NCBI GenBank assembly: GCA_964634885.1
Contig: CAZWLN010000009.1
Location: forward strand, 56,688-120,687
Direction of reading: 5' to 3'
Source of the DNA: DAINRZ01 sp964634885
GTDB taxonomy: Bacteria > Bacteroidota > Ignavibacteria > Kapaibacteriales > UBA2268
Length of the DNA stretch: 64,000 nt
Part shown: positions 20,501-28,357 of the stretch, in pieces
Position numbering within the stretch: position 1 is the first letter of the stretch
Layout of the letters: every line of letters starts with the position of its first letter
Notes under the pieces: model-generated
The model's database searches: none
What the model saw: the letters and a program-made list of their open reading frames with translations, nothing else
What the model was told of the DNA's origin: nothing
Translations under genes and position numbers: made by a program

Positions 20501-20703
20501 TCTTTACTTCTTATGATATTGCATCTGTCCTGATTACCCAGATCATTGGTAATACCAGCATAGTAGTAACCGTTTTTGTCGACTGCCATACATAAAACAG
20601 GACCCCATGAATTTCCGCCGGCGGTTTTCCAGGTCAAATTCCTTGGCAAAAGATTTATGGCCGAAATTAAAACAAAAACCAATACAACTGAAGCGCTTCT
20701 CAT
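17521..20703 (-). CDS. Giant secreted BNR/sortilin-like repeat protein with T9SS sorting tail
   Basis: 1060 residues. A signal peptide (MRSASVVLVFVLISAINLLP) leads into repeated BNR/Ycf48-like beta-propeller units in the first 600 residues, seen as recurring SxDxGxTW-type strings (SKDEGLSWETI, SKNDGITWESL, SRDSGLTWELK, STDYGDSWKKI, TENQGKDWKMI). A second propeller-like region follows (YSGDFYRIWDIETGMLI, YRYSGRIIDL). The last 80 residues are a T9SS type A tail (IYPNPANSTLTITL ... SGIYYIVLK). Probably exported and attached to the cell surface; substrate or partner unknown. It is a single gene; stop and tail are intact. Confidence 0.88.
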   Translation of the reverse strand: MRSASVVLVFVLISAINLLPRNLTWKTAGGNSWGPVLCMAVDKNGYYYAGITNDLGNQDRCNIIRSKDEGLSWETIIVSPKNMIVKQIFIAQNGYIFLVADNNPVYISKNDGITWESLKIGDNKTDIRGIAQSSDGTLFACAYPDGMYCSRDSGLTWELKSKSIGKIDKFKKFFIIHDVIFRSDNYNLYKSTDYGDSWKKIYIIENIGEYYCVNYNQDRVYLCTHSSLCYLDYSQDSVTLQHIKGLSRPYLLIVNSDNNVFIANSNEIFKYDSTLADWVHFTVLKEGSPFNTAYFNCFEFIDNKAFIGTKYGDLYICNKDITDYKIVNINLSELNITGFEKTSRGVCYVISNNSYIYHSVDSCNNWYPILVDTIYKGKIRKICTDTSQSLYALIDDIGYCQIKDNSKIIKRDGGIGSDIQMIASDDKYKAYAITNEGFYKYLPADTSWVLINTSLAGTRFLNDKKKILITTDYSKLFLFNTETKEVINISIGETIEKITCADIDDNGHIFIGTKGKCIWKTENQGKDWKMIDRQLSTKTISDILCAGNNTVLAGSINNGVFFSNQGGEIWEKNSQGLNSMKINSLEYYDDSSFIAYTETGIYKTDPVLDSEMGIQYYWVDSLNYKQQKSKVNPISKLKISKDGQRFYTYSGDFYRIWDIETGMLINEIGMPSGYSKIDIDIHQNERWFIISTAEPWTFPNNNTYLYDFIEDSCLLTIKADIGYSSSGQYPVTILNNSYVMFNEEQNCIINGLKVYYDAGSTNQNTGRIGVFDLDSGKILVSYGTDEPQAIYQSPDMTLLYCLCYYHYYSSPSHGGKNEYRYSGRIIDLKNQKYKMNEYLSAPVCFSYDNKYIAYFTYPNKIDIYNIDSSRLEKAITIDGIYNDKNDDSKDNIVIDLEFSMLNYNLFVTTNNYLYCCDFNKCMVIDSIPFNTPGVKWQIELTGDNKHLIATSNNGLIRLYEIDRITSVTDSYKSQKHLFIYPNPANSTLTITLDNDYSVGSMIEIYNSLGQSVSKNSLSDLSLTGNNQYTLNIESLSSGIYYIVLKHNSDNMVGSAFSISR

Positions 20704-20797
20704 AAATTGTCTCTACTTTCTGAAAAATAATCAGTTCAATTTATTAAAAAATTTCAGATTATTCACAAAAAAATAAACAAAATATTGTGATTTCATC

Positions 20798-21559
20798 TCA
20801 ATTCGAATACCGGTCGAGGGTGAAAGTCTCGCCCAGGTATCTCTTTCTTACGTCTTCGTTGTTGGCAATGTCGTCCGAGCTTCCGGAAGTGAATATGTTG
20901 CCCTCGATGAGGATGTAGGCCCTGTCTGTAATCGACAGTGTTTCATGGACGTTGTGGTCAGTAATCAGAACGCCGATATTCTTTTCTTTAAGCCTTGCAA
21001 CTATGTCCATTATTTCTTCGACGGCGATGGGGTCGATGCCTGCAAAAGGTTCGTCGAGGAGTATGAATTTCGGGTCGGTAGCCAGCGCCCGGGCAATCTC
21101 GCAGCGGCGGCGCTCGCCACCGGAGAGCATATAGCCTTTACTTTTACGGATGTGGGTGATGCCGAAACTCTCGAGCAGGAACTCGAGTTTTTCCTTGCGT
21201 GCTTTTCGGCTCAATTTCTGTAGTTCGAGTATCGCCCTGACATTCTGTTCTACAGTCATTTTCCTGAAGACGGAAGCTTCCTGTGGAAGGTAGCTGATGC
21301 CAAGCCTGGAACGCTTGTACATCGGATTGAGGGTGATTTCGGTGTCGTTGAGCCAGACCGTGCCTTCGTTGGGTTTGATCATGCCTACGATCATGTAAAA
21401 TGTGGTTGTCTTACCTGCTCCGTTCGGGCCAAGCAATCCTACAACCTCACCCTGTTTCACTTCGAGGGAAACACCTTTAACCACTGTGCGTTTGTGATAC
21501 TTTTTCAGGAGGCCCTCCCCCCTGAGTATGCTTAATTGGCTGTTCTGTTCGTTCGTCAT
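20798..21559 (-). CDS. lptB: LPS export ABC transporter ATPase LptB
   Basis: 253 residues, the normal length. Motifs in order: Walker A GPNGAGKTT, Q-loop YLPQEASVFRKMTVEQNV, signature LSGGERRRCEIARAL, Walker B KFILLDEPFAGIDP and H-loop ITDHNVHETL. The phrases EASVFRKMTVEQN and FAGIDPIAVEEI are characteristic of LptB rather than of general LivF-like ATPases. It powers extraction of lipopolysaccharide from the inner membrane together with LptF/G, which are not in this window. Its start overlaps the stop of the upstream protease gene (ATGA), so the two are translationally coupled. Confidence 0.97.
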   Translation of the reverse strand: MTNEQNSQLSILRGEGLLKKYHKRTVVKGVSLEVKQGEVVGLLGPNGAGKTTTFYMIVGMIKPNEGTVWLNDTEITLNPMYKRSRLGISYLPQEASVFRKMTVEQNVRAILELQKLSRKARKEKLEFLLESFGITHIRKSKGYMLSGGERRRCEIARALATDPKFILLDEPFAGIDPIAVEEIMDIVARLKEKNIGVLITDHNVHETLSITDRAYILIEGNIFTSGSSDDIANNEDVRKRYLGETFTLDRYSN

Positions 21560-22761
21560 AATAATTTGAATGTATATGTTTTTTCGCTGTCGTCTCTTAA
21601 CACTTTGAATTTGATTGCGTCGCCTTTGACAGAGTCATAGACATTTATATAATAGTCTTCTTCGCGTACAATGCTATTGTCATTGATTTCAAGGATGATG
21701 TCGCCGGGCATGACGCCTGCTTTGGCAGCTTCCGATCCTCTTTCGAGGGCTGTGATGACGATGCCTTCAGTAGTGTTGATGCCTAAGTATTTGGCAAGCT
21801 GTTCGTCTATTGCCCTGATCTCAATCCCAACATTGAAATTCCTGTCGATTTCTTTGCCTTTTTTGAGCCTTTCCACGATGGTCCTGACCCTGTCGATGGG
21901 TATGGCCCAGCCTATGCCTATGCTGCCTGCGCCCTGCCTGTTCGTTGCCGTTGAGAAAATCATTGTATTGACCCCGATTACTTCACCGAGTGCGTTGAGG
22001 AGGGGTCCTCCGGAATTGCCTGAGCTGATGGCGGCGTCTGTCTGTATCATGTTACGATAGACCCTGCCTTCCTGGAAGAAGTTGAGGCCGCTGTTGGAGA
22101 CGACGCCGACGGTAACCGTAGGCTTGGCGTTCATGTCGAAGAGGCCGAAGGGATTGCCGAAAGCTATGGACCACTCGCCGGGGTATGTCTCTCCGGAAGA
22201 AGCCAGTTTAAGGTATGGGAAATCTTCTCCTTTGATCTTCAGCAAAGCTACATCGGTAACCCTGTCTGAGCCGATGATCTCTGCATCGTGTTTCTTGCCG
22301 TCGGTTGTGGTGACGATGATTTTGGTAGCGTCGCCGGCAACATGATGGTTGGTGATGATGTATCCGTTTGAGGAAATAAGGAAACCCGAACCAAGGCCCC
22401 TGATCTCATATTCTCTGTATCTGGAGCCACCGTCCCTGTTCCCGAAGTATCTCCGGAACATCGGGTCGTCGAAGAATGACTCGAATGGATCTGTGTATTT
22501 TACTTTCTGCACCTGTATTACATTGATGCCAACGATGGCGTCGCGGCATTTCCTTACCACTTCGGTGATTGTGTTTTGTCTTGAACCGTCAATATTATAA
22601 TTGGCTTTTGTTTTGCCCGACAGGTCAAGTTGTGCCAGGTCTTCGCCCGTTGCAAGTGAGCCTTTGCCGTTGTCGTTGTAGTCTTGTGAATTGCAGCTCT
22701 GAACAATTATTCCGATTGTCAATATTAGATAAATCACTATATCCCTGACTCTCATCATCAT
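21556..22761 (-). CDS. HtrA/DegP-type periplasmic serine protease (lipoprotein)
   Basis: About 400 residues. Three ATGs run together at the start; the third (22755) is best spaced from GGGG. The N-terminus is a lipoprotein signal (IVIYLILTIGIIVQSC). The trypsin-like domain shows the catalytic triad: His in ITNHHVAG, Asp in DRVTDVALLKI and Ser in SSGNSGGPLL. A single PDZ domain closes the protein (GIVITALERGSEAAKAGVMPGDIILEIND). HtrA proteases degrade or refold damaged envelope proteins. Having one PDZ domain and a lipid anchor makes it closer to DegS-like or Bacteroidota HtrA lipoproteins than to E. coli DegP. Coupling to lptB suggests a shared envelope-stress role. Confidence 0.95.
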   Translation of the reverse strand: MMMRVRDIVIYLILTIGIIVQSCNSQDYNDNGKGSLATGEDLAQLDLSGKTKANYNIDGSRQNTITEVVRKCRDAIVGINVIQVQKVKYTDPFESFFDDPMFRRYFGNRDGGSRYREYEIRGLGSGFLISSNGYIITNHHVAGDATKIIVTTTDGKKHDAEIIGSDRVTDVALLKIKGEDFPYLKLASSGETYPGEWSIAFGNPFGLFDMNAKPTVTVGVVSNSGLNFFQEGRVYRNMIQTDAAISSGNSGGPLLNALGEVIGVNTMIFSTATNRQGAGSIGIGWAIPIDRVRTIVERLKKGKEIDRNFNVGIEIRAIDEQLAKYLGINTTEGIVITALERGSEAAKAGVMPGDIILEINDNSIVREEDYYINVYDSVKGDAIKFKVLRDDSEKTYTFKLL

Positions 22762-22939
22762 TACCCCATTTATAAAAAATAATTCCCAAAATATACTTCT
22801 ACGTCTATGGCTTAAAGTAATTGTTATAAAACTGAATTATTGCTGTCGGAGTCAATGAAAATTTTTTATTATCAGATTTCCTTTTGTAGCTTGATAAATA
22901 TTTTATATTTTAAATTCAAAAATTTGCAACAATGCATGG

Positions 22940-23287
22940 ATGAGTATGGAAATCAAGATTAAAATGAATAAGAAGCAGATGGATACTTTCAAGCGGAGAG
23001 CTGAGATGATCAAGTCAACTCCCGACGATGTGGTAATGGAGATGTGTAAACCGTTCTACGAAGGAAGTGACGAAGACTTTCAGTTGTTCCTCAATCTGAA
23101 ATCAAAGATATCCGACCCGGGTTTTTCAAAAGAAATAATGGATGAATTCCAGGAACTCGAAGTTGAAGACTTGTACGATGGTGAGATCGAAGATGAAGAC
23201 GAAAACGGTTTCAGCGACGACTTCTTCGACGATGAGGATGATTTCGGCGGTGGTGGAAGACGCGGCAGCGGCAGAAGGTATTATTAA
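22940..23287 (+). CDS. Small acidic protein with glycine/arginine tail, unknown function
   Basis: 115 residues, not recognised. The N-terminal half is helical and mixed-charge (MEIKIKMNKKQMDTFKRRAEMIKSTPDDVV). The C-terminal part is extremely acidic (EVEDLYDGEIEDEDENG, then DDFFDDEDDF) and ends in a GGGGRRGSGRRYY tail resembling RGG nucleic-acid-binding tails. A real gene is supported by base use like its neighbours and by a strong terminator 18 bases after its stop. The ribosome site is weak. It is divergent from the HtrA gene. An acidic body with a basic Gly-Arg tail could be an RNA- or ribosome-associated factor; this is a guess. Confidence 0.7.
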   Translation: MSMEIKIKMNKKQMDTFKRRAEMIKSTPDDVVMEMCKPFYEGSDEDFQLFLNLKSKISDPGFSKEIMDEFQELEVEDLYDGEIEDEDENGFSDDFFDDEDDFGGGGRRGSGRRYY

Positions 23288-23304
23288 GAAATAATAAACA
23301 TTAA

Positions 23305-23333
23305 AAAAGCCGCCCAACGGGGCGGCTTTTTTT
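23305..23333. terminator. Bidirectional terminator
   Basis: AAAGCCGCCC-AACG-GGGCGGCTTT, a 10-pair perfect GC-rich stem flanked by A-run and T-run, so it can end both the acidic-protein transcript (plus) and the rplU-rpmA transcript (minus). Confidence 0.92.
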
Positions 23334-23371
23334 GCAAGCAGAGAGATACCTGATCTCAATTGTTATACATA

Positions 23372-23629
23372 TCAATTAAGTGGATAGACCGATATTTTCT
23401 TGCGGTCTTTGTCTTTAACTTCAAATTTTACGGTACCATCGATCAACGAGAAGATTGTGTAATCTTTTCCGAGCCCGACATTGTTTCCGGGGTGAAACCT
23501 TGTGCCGCACTGGCGAACGATGATGTTGCCGGCTTTGACGAGTTCGCCGCCGAATCTTTTAACACCGCGTCTTTGCGCATTGGAATCGCGTCCGTTTTTC
23601 GAAGAACCGCCACCTTTTTTATGTGCCAT
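23372..23629 (-). CDS. rpmA: Ribosomal protein bL27
   Basis: 85 residues with the invariant start MAHKKGGGSSKNGRDSNAQR and the core GNIIVRQCGTRFHPGNNVGLGKDYTIF. The N-terminal tail of L27 reaches into the peptidyl-transferase centre of the 50S subunit. There is no N-terminal cleavage extension of the Firmicutes type. It lies 15 bases downstream of rplU, the conserved rplU-rpmA pair. Confidence 0.99.
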   Translation of the reverse strand: MAHKKGGGSSKNGRDSNAQRRGVKRFGGELVKAGNIIVRQCGTRFHPGNNVGLGKDYTIFSLIDGTVKFEVKDKDRKKISVYPLN

Positions 23630-23644
23630 AATTAGTCTCCGGAT

Positions 23645-24112
23645 TTATTCTTTAGTTGTTTTTTTTCTGCCTCTTTTGGGTTTCTCTACGACCTCTTCCG
23701 TTGCGATTTCTTCGACGGGAGTGTCATTGAGTTCCTCTTCAATTTTCAATTCGGCGGGTTTTGCCAGTTCGATTTTTCCGGTACTCCTGAAAGTTTCGAA
23801 ACCGTCGATTGCCATGCCGGTAATCTGGATGGCAGTAAAGTTCTGCCTGTGTCCTTTTAACCTTCTGTAGCCCTTGCGGCGTTTTTTCTTGAAAACGATG
23901 ACTTTTGTGTCTTTTCCATGGCCAAGGATGGTTGCTTCAACCGTGCCGTTGACATATGGAGTTCCGACTTTGTCGCCGTTTTCATTGCCGGCTAAGAGGA
24001 TGTCCGTAAATGAAACCTTATCGCCTGGATTGCCTTCGAGCAATGGTACTCTGAGCCTCTCATCGGGGCTTATCCTGGTTTGGACACCTGTTATTTCTAC
24101 TATTGCGTACAT
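23645..24112 (-). CDS. rplU: Ribosomal protein bL21 with C-terminal extension
   Basis: 155 residues. The first about 105 are a standard L21 (MYAIVEITGVQTRISPDERLRVP ... KVIVFKKKRRKGYRRLKGHRQNFTAIQIT), which binds 23S rRNA near L20. The remaining 50 are a low-complexity, charged tail (IEEELNDTPVEEIATEEVVEKPKRGRKKTTKE) ending in a basic AT-hook-like PKRGRKK. Such extensions are seen in L21 of several FCB-group bacteria. It is followed by rpmA. Confidence 0.98.
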   Translation of the reverse strand: MYAIVEITGVQTRISPDERLRVPLLEGNPGDKVSFTDILLAGNENGDKVGTPYVNGTVEATILGHGKDTKVIVFKKKRRKGYRRLKGHRQNFTAIQITGMAIDGFETFRSTGKIELAKPAELKIEEELNDTPVEEIATEEVVEKPKRGRKKTTKE

Positions 24113-24199
24113 AAATATACCTTATTTCAACATTTTTCTCTTACAAATTACAGAGAAATGCAAATTAATAAGAAAATTCTAAATTACAAAACTATTTTT

Positions 24200-25471
24200 T
24201 TATGCGGACTTACTTTTTACTCGGTTCGCTTTTTTTACGTATTCAGGATCGGTTCCTTCGTTAACGGTGCCTTTAGTAATTACGCACTTTTCAACGTGTC
24301 CCATGTCCGGGAGGCTGTACATGATGGGTATCATCACCTCTTCGGTAATGGCACGCAGCGCTCTGGCGCCGGTTTTCCTGATCTTTGCCTTCTCGACGAT
24401 GGCCTTAAGGGCTTCTTCTTCGAATTCAAGCCCTATGCCTTCCATTGAAAACAGCTTCTGATACTGCTTTGCAATGGCATTTTTCGGAACTGTGAGGATG
24501 TTCATCAGGGCTTCGTCGCTGAGTTCGTCGAGGTATGTAAGCACCGGAAGCCTGCCTGCAAGTTCCGGTATTAAACCGTACCTGATGAGGTCTTCAGGCT
24601 CGACGGAGTGCAACAGGCTGCTGTTGGCGTCGATGGCAGCGTCGGAGTCGGCAGTAAAGCCTATCATCGTCTTTCGCATACGCCTGGCGATTATCTTGTC
24701 CAAGCCTTCGAAAGCTCCGCCGCAGATGAAAAGTATGTTCCTCGTATCGACGTAGATGAGGGGTTGTTCGGGATGCTTGCGGCCTCCCTTGGGTGGTACC
24801 CCTGCGACTGTGCCTTCGAGTATTTTCAGGAGCGCCTGCTGTACACCTTCGCCTGATACGTCCCTGGTGATGCTGGCAGATTCGCTCTTCCTGCCGATCT
24901 TGTCTAATTCGTCGATGTAGATGATGCCCTGCTGGGCGAGGTTTACATTGTAGTTCGCGCTCATCAGCAGTTTGACGAGTATGTTCTCGACGTCGTCGCC
25001 CACGTATCCCGCTTCGGTAATCGTCGTTGCGTCGGCAATGGCAAAAGGTACTTTAAGTATCCTTGCAAGGGTTCTGGCCAGCAGAGTTTTGCCGGTGCCG
25101 GTCGGGCCCAGCAGAAGGATATTGCTTTTTTCGATTTCCACTTCGTCGAGATCATTGTCGAGTTTTGGCGATTTGATGCGTTTGTAATGGTTGTAAACGG
25201 CAACGGACAGCACTTTCTTGGCATAGTCCTGGCCGATTACGTGCTCATCGAGCTGTTTCTTCATTTCAGAAGGTTTGACTAAGTTGAAATCAAGGCTTTG
25301 TTCCAACTTCTCGTCAGCTTCACGTCGTAAAATTTCCAGCGAACTGTTAACACAGACGTTACAAATAAATATATTGTTCGGGCCTTCGATGAGGCCTTCT
25401 ACTTCGAAATTGGACCTGCCGCAGAATGAGCACCTCATCGGCTTGAATCCCTGTTGTCCTGTTTTTGACAT
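24200..25471 (-). CDS. clpX: ClpX, ATPase subunit of the ClpXP protease
   Basis: 423 residues, normal length. An N-terminal C4 zinc domain (CSFCGRSNFEVEG ... CNVC) binds adaptors. The AAA+ core has Walker A LLGPTGTGKTLLAR, pore loop GYVGDDVE, Walker B GIIYIDELDKI and the ClpX signature FICGGAFEGLDKII. The C-terminal part has the sensor-2 KTGARALRAITE. It unfolds tagged proteins and threads them into ClpP. It lies directly downstream of clpP with 16 bases between them, the usual clpP-clpX order. Confidence 0.99.
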   Translation of the reverse strand: MSKTGQQGFKPMRCSFCGRSNFEVEGLIEGPNNIFICNVCVNSSLEILRREADEKLEQSLDFNLVKPSEMKKQLDEHVIGQDYAKKVLSVAVYNHYKRIKSPKLDNDLDEVEIEKSNILLLGPTGTGKTLLARTLARILKVPFAIADATTITEAGYVGDDVENILVKLLMSANYNVNLAQQGIIYIDELDKIGRKSESASITRDVSGEGVQQALLKILEGTVAGVPPKGGRKHPEQPLIYVDTRNILFICGGAFEGLDKIIARRMRKTMIGFTADSDAAIDANSSLLHSVEPEDLIRYGLIPELAGRLPVLTYLDELSDEALMNILTVPKNAIAKQYQKLFSMEGIGLEFEEEALKAIVEKAKIRKTGARALRAITEEVMIPIMYSLPDMGHVEKCVITKGTVNEGTDPEYVKKANRVKSKSA

Positions 25472-25487
25472 ATATTACCGCTGATTA

Positions 25488-26129
25488 TTATTCTTTTTTA
25501 TCTTTGTTTTCTTCCTGGCTGCCTTCGGCTTTCTTTATGTCCGGGCTGCGTTCCATTATCTTATCGATGATACCATATTCGAGGGCTTCCTCAGGTGTCA
25601 TGTTGTTGTCCCTGTCGGCATCAATTTTTATCTGCTCTACAGTTTTGCCTGTGTGTTTCGAGATGATCTCGTACAACATATCCCTCGTCCTGATCATTTC
25701 TCTTGTGTATATCTCGATGTCGGTTGCCTGTCCCTGAGTGCCGCCCATCGGCTGGTGCATAAGTATGCGCGAATGGGGAAGGGCAAAGCGTTTGCCTTTT
25801 GCGCCGGCGCACAACAGCACCTGGGCCATCGATGCTCCCATGCCCATACATATTGTGGAGATGTCCGGTTTTACGAACTGCATTGTGTCGTAGATGGCGA
25901 GGCCGGCGCTGACACTGCCGCCGGGTGAATTTATGTAAAGGTTAATGTCCTTGTTCGGGTCTTCACTCGAAAGGAACAGCATCTGGGCAATTACTAAGCT
26001 GGAGACATAGTCGTCGATGGCCGAGCCGATGATGATTATCCTGTCTTTCAGCAGGCGCGAATATATGTCGTAGGAGCGTTCGCCGCGGCTGGTTTGCTCT
26101 ACCACTATCGGTACAAGTTGATTTACCAT
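25488..26129 (-). CDS. clpP: ClpP proteolytic subunit
   Basis: 213 residues. The catalytic triad is present: Ser in CMGMGASMAQVLL, His in LMHQPMGGTQGQATDIEI and Asp in IKIDADRDNNMTPEEALEYG. INSPGGSVSAGLAIYDTM is the family signature. The C-terminus (SPDIKKAEGSQEENKDKKE) is charged and disordered. Fourteen subunits form the ClpP chamber fed by ClpX, which is encoded next. Confidence 0.99.
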   Translation of the reverse strand: MVNQLVPIVVEQTSRGERSYDIYSRLLKDRIIIIGSAIDDYVSSLVIAQMLFLSSEDPNKDINLYINSPGGSVSAGLAIYDTMQFVKPDISTICMGMGASMAQVLLCAGAKGKRFALPHSRILMHQPMGGTQGQATDIEIYTREMIRTRDMLYEIISKHTGKTVEQIKIDADRDNNMTPEEALEYGIIDKIMERSPDIKKAEGSQEENKDKKE

Positions 26130-26276
26130 ATTTCATTTACCTATATTGTTTCGTAATCAATAATAAAATGCAATAACGAATAAAATCGTGCTATCTTTTA
26201 AAATGGTTGAAAAGTGGGGAGAGAAGCTATTCAATGTCTCTTCGTATATTGCCTTGAAAAAACGATTAATATGTTT

Positions 26277-26822
26277 TCAATATAATAATGATATATCAAT
26301 TGTTGATTCATTTTTTACAGGCAAAGGAAGAAATTTGTCGGGTTCATTATGAATCGGTCTGTTTTCATGACATGATCTTAAGCTTGTTGGCTTTTTGTTA
26401 ATTGAAGGTGATAGAAAGAGTAGGATATACTTTTTTTGTAACGGAGAAAAAAACTTATCTTTTTTATAAAAATTGACCATAACACTGTCGATGTAATCAG
26501 TGATACACAATACACCTTTAAATTTTTTAATACAGTCATCGAAGTATTTTGTTTCGGATTCTTCTGCTGATTTTAATTCTATAAAATAAACAGTATTGTT
26601 AGATATTAGAATATAGTCACAACGTTTGTTCTGACCTCGACTACAATCTTTAAATACATTATTTATTTTCATCTTATCACATTTAAGAAGTGCTGAATCA
26701 TTTGGAAGATTTTTAATCCGAATAGACCTAAGAAAAGCGTTTGGTTCAGGCTCAATTAGATGTGCAACATCAGAGTCAATCTTCTGAAATATAAGTAATT
26801 TTTGCATGAAATTTAAGGGCAT
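26277..26822 (-). CDS. Small nuclease-like partner of the adjacent ATPase (putative)
   Basis: 181 residues, no close family recognised. The middle holds NKRCDYILISNNTVYFIELKSAEES, an Asp followed at the right distance by E-L-K on a predicted beta strand, the layout of a PD-(D/E)xK nuclease core. An acidic upstream residue could complete the site. Four cysteines (CDK, CSRG, CDY, CIKK) might bind metal. It starts two bases after the stop of the upstream ATPase gene, so the two are almost certainly one operon. It probably acts as the effector, but a nuclease role is inference from one motif. Confidence 0.55.
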   Translation of the reverse strand: MPLNFMQKLLIFQKIDSDVAHLIEPEPNAFLRSIRIKNLPNDSALLKCDKMKINNVFKDCSRGQNKRCDYILISNNTVYFIELKSAEESETKYFDDCIKKFKGVLCITDYIDSVMVNFYKKDKFFSPLQKKYILLFLSPSINKKPTSLRSCHENRPIHNEPDKFLPLPVKNESTIDISLLY

Positions 26823-26824
26823 AT

Positions 26825-28222
26825 TTATTCTCTCCCTAAAATTATTCTTTCCTGAATCTCATTCATTTCATTTATTGTTTTATCAAAGCTTTTTGCTTCG
26901 ATGCCGTAGAATTCGTCAATATCAGCTTGAACGAGAGTAGGAATATTCGTTCTTTTTGTTTTGCCTTCAAGTTTAACCAAATCTCTTTCTGAAATATATA
27001 CTTTTATCCTTTTGGGGTCAATTAATTCTGATTCCAGATATTTATATTTGTGCATGATTTTTTTAGTGCTGTCATCATTTTTCCTACTATTAAACATTAT
27101 TAGTGTATTCAACTCTTTAATGATATAGTCGCTATGTGTAGTTATGAAAACTTTAATTCCAATATTCACTAATCTTGCAAAAAGTTTTGCTAATCTTCTT
27201 TGATTGCTTGGATGTAAATTTAACTCCGGTTCGTCAACCATTAGCATATCACCTTCTTCAGCTAAATGACGTAAATAGAAACCAATGTCTAATAATGAAC
27301 GAACGGAACTTGAACTTTCACCCATTGATAATTTTATTGATTTTGTTGATTTTGGAAGAAAATAAAGACCTTCTCTACCCACTTTATAGTCTCCACCAAG
27401 AATATCAGCAAAATCTAATAATAAATCAGGATACTTTTTTGTAATTACACTATCTTCCTTATTGTAGTCTTCGAGTTTCCTGATGAAATCTATATTTCTT
27501 CTTACAGGTAACGCATAGCTGGAGAGGTATGCCTTTTGAAGAATTTCAGCCAAATCAAGTTCATCGTTACCAGCAACCTCTTTTAAAATGATATTCCTTT
27601 CTAAATTTAGTTCATTTTTAAAGATGACAGCGCCTGTTCTTTCTGAACTTGCAATGAAAATATCAGAGATTGTATTACTATAAATAATCTTCTTTAATGC
27701 CAAACTTATTGTATTAATAATATTATTACGAATTGACATTGTATCAATATCTTGGGTTTCGATAAGCAAACTCACTGTTATTTCATCGGATTCAGATTCT
27801 TTGGAAATCTGAAGTATTTCTCCTTTAGTAGATCTCCATTTTGCATTATATGTTTCTAATGGAACAATTTCTTGATTATTCATAGAAATTGAAAAATCTG
27901 AATTAATAAAATATCTTTTCTGAGCAGCTAACATCATTGGTAATAATCTAGAATAATTTTTACAGGCTTTCTGTAATTCTTCATTCGGATGATTTAGATA
28001 TTCAGTTAATGAAATTTTCATTGAACCGGTATCCATTAATTTTGAGATTTCATTTTCAGGAACTTTTAATAAATATGCATTCTTCCAAAAATCATAAAAT
28101 CCATATAATAAGTAAGTTGCATAAGTTTTTCCGGTGTTGTTCTCACCACAAATAATTGTAAGGTCACCCAGTTCATATTCTGCTTGTTTGAATACTCCAA
28201 TATTGCTTAGGCTGATTTTCAT
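26825..28222 (-). CDS. OLD/ABC-type AAA ATPase (AAA_15/AAA_21-like)
   Basis: 465 residues. Walker A is very near the N-terminus (LTIICGENNTGKTYATYLLYG), as in OLD, RecF and AbiL-like ATPases. The signature region lies around LSMGESSSSVRSLLDIG, Walker B with D-loop is MLMVDEPELNLHPSNQRRLAKLF and the switch His is in VFITTHSDYIIKELN. The long helical insert between Walker A and the signature matches SMC/Rad50-like ATPases. No TOPRIM domain is visible, so it is not a full OLD nuclease. The next gene on the transcript encodes a small nuclease-like protein. ATPase-effector pairs of this shape (PARIS, Septu, Rlo-like) are anti-phage systems; this pair matches none that I can name. Confidence 0.8.
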   Translation of the reverse strand: MKISLSNIGVFKQAEYELGDLTIICGENNTGKTYATYLLYGFYDFWKNAYLLKVPENEISKLMDTGSMKISLTEYLNHPNEELQKACKNYSRLLPMMLAAQKRYFINSDFSISMNNQEIVPLETYNAKWRSTKGEILQISKESESDEITVSLLIETQDIDTMSIRNNIINTISLALKKIIYSNTISDIFIASSERTGAVIFKNELNLERNIILKEVAGNDELDLAEILQKAYLSSYALPVRRNIDFIRKLEDYNKEDSVITKKYPDLLLDFADILGGDYKVGREGLYFLPKSTKSIKLSMGESSSSVRSLLDIGFYLRHLAEEGDMLMVDEPELNLHPSNQRRLAKLFARLVNIGIKVFITTHSDYIIKELNTLIMFNSRKNDDSTKKIMHKYKYLESELIDPKRIKVYISERDLVKLEGKTKRTNIPTLVQADIDEFYGIEAKSFDKTINEMNEIQERIILGRE

Positions 28223-28357
28223 AATACAAAATCTCCATATTTTTGATAATTCAAAAATAATATAATTTCAACAATATCCGATGTAAGAATTTATAAAAAT
28301 CCCTACGTAATATCAAATTGTTAGCTGTTTTATGTTTGAATTAGTTCTGATTCTTAC

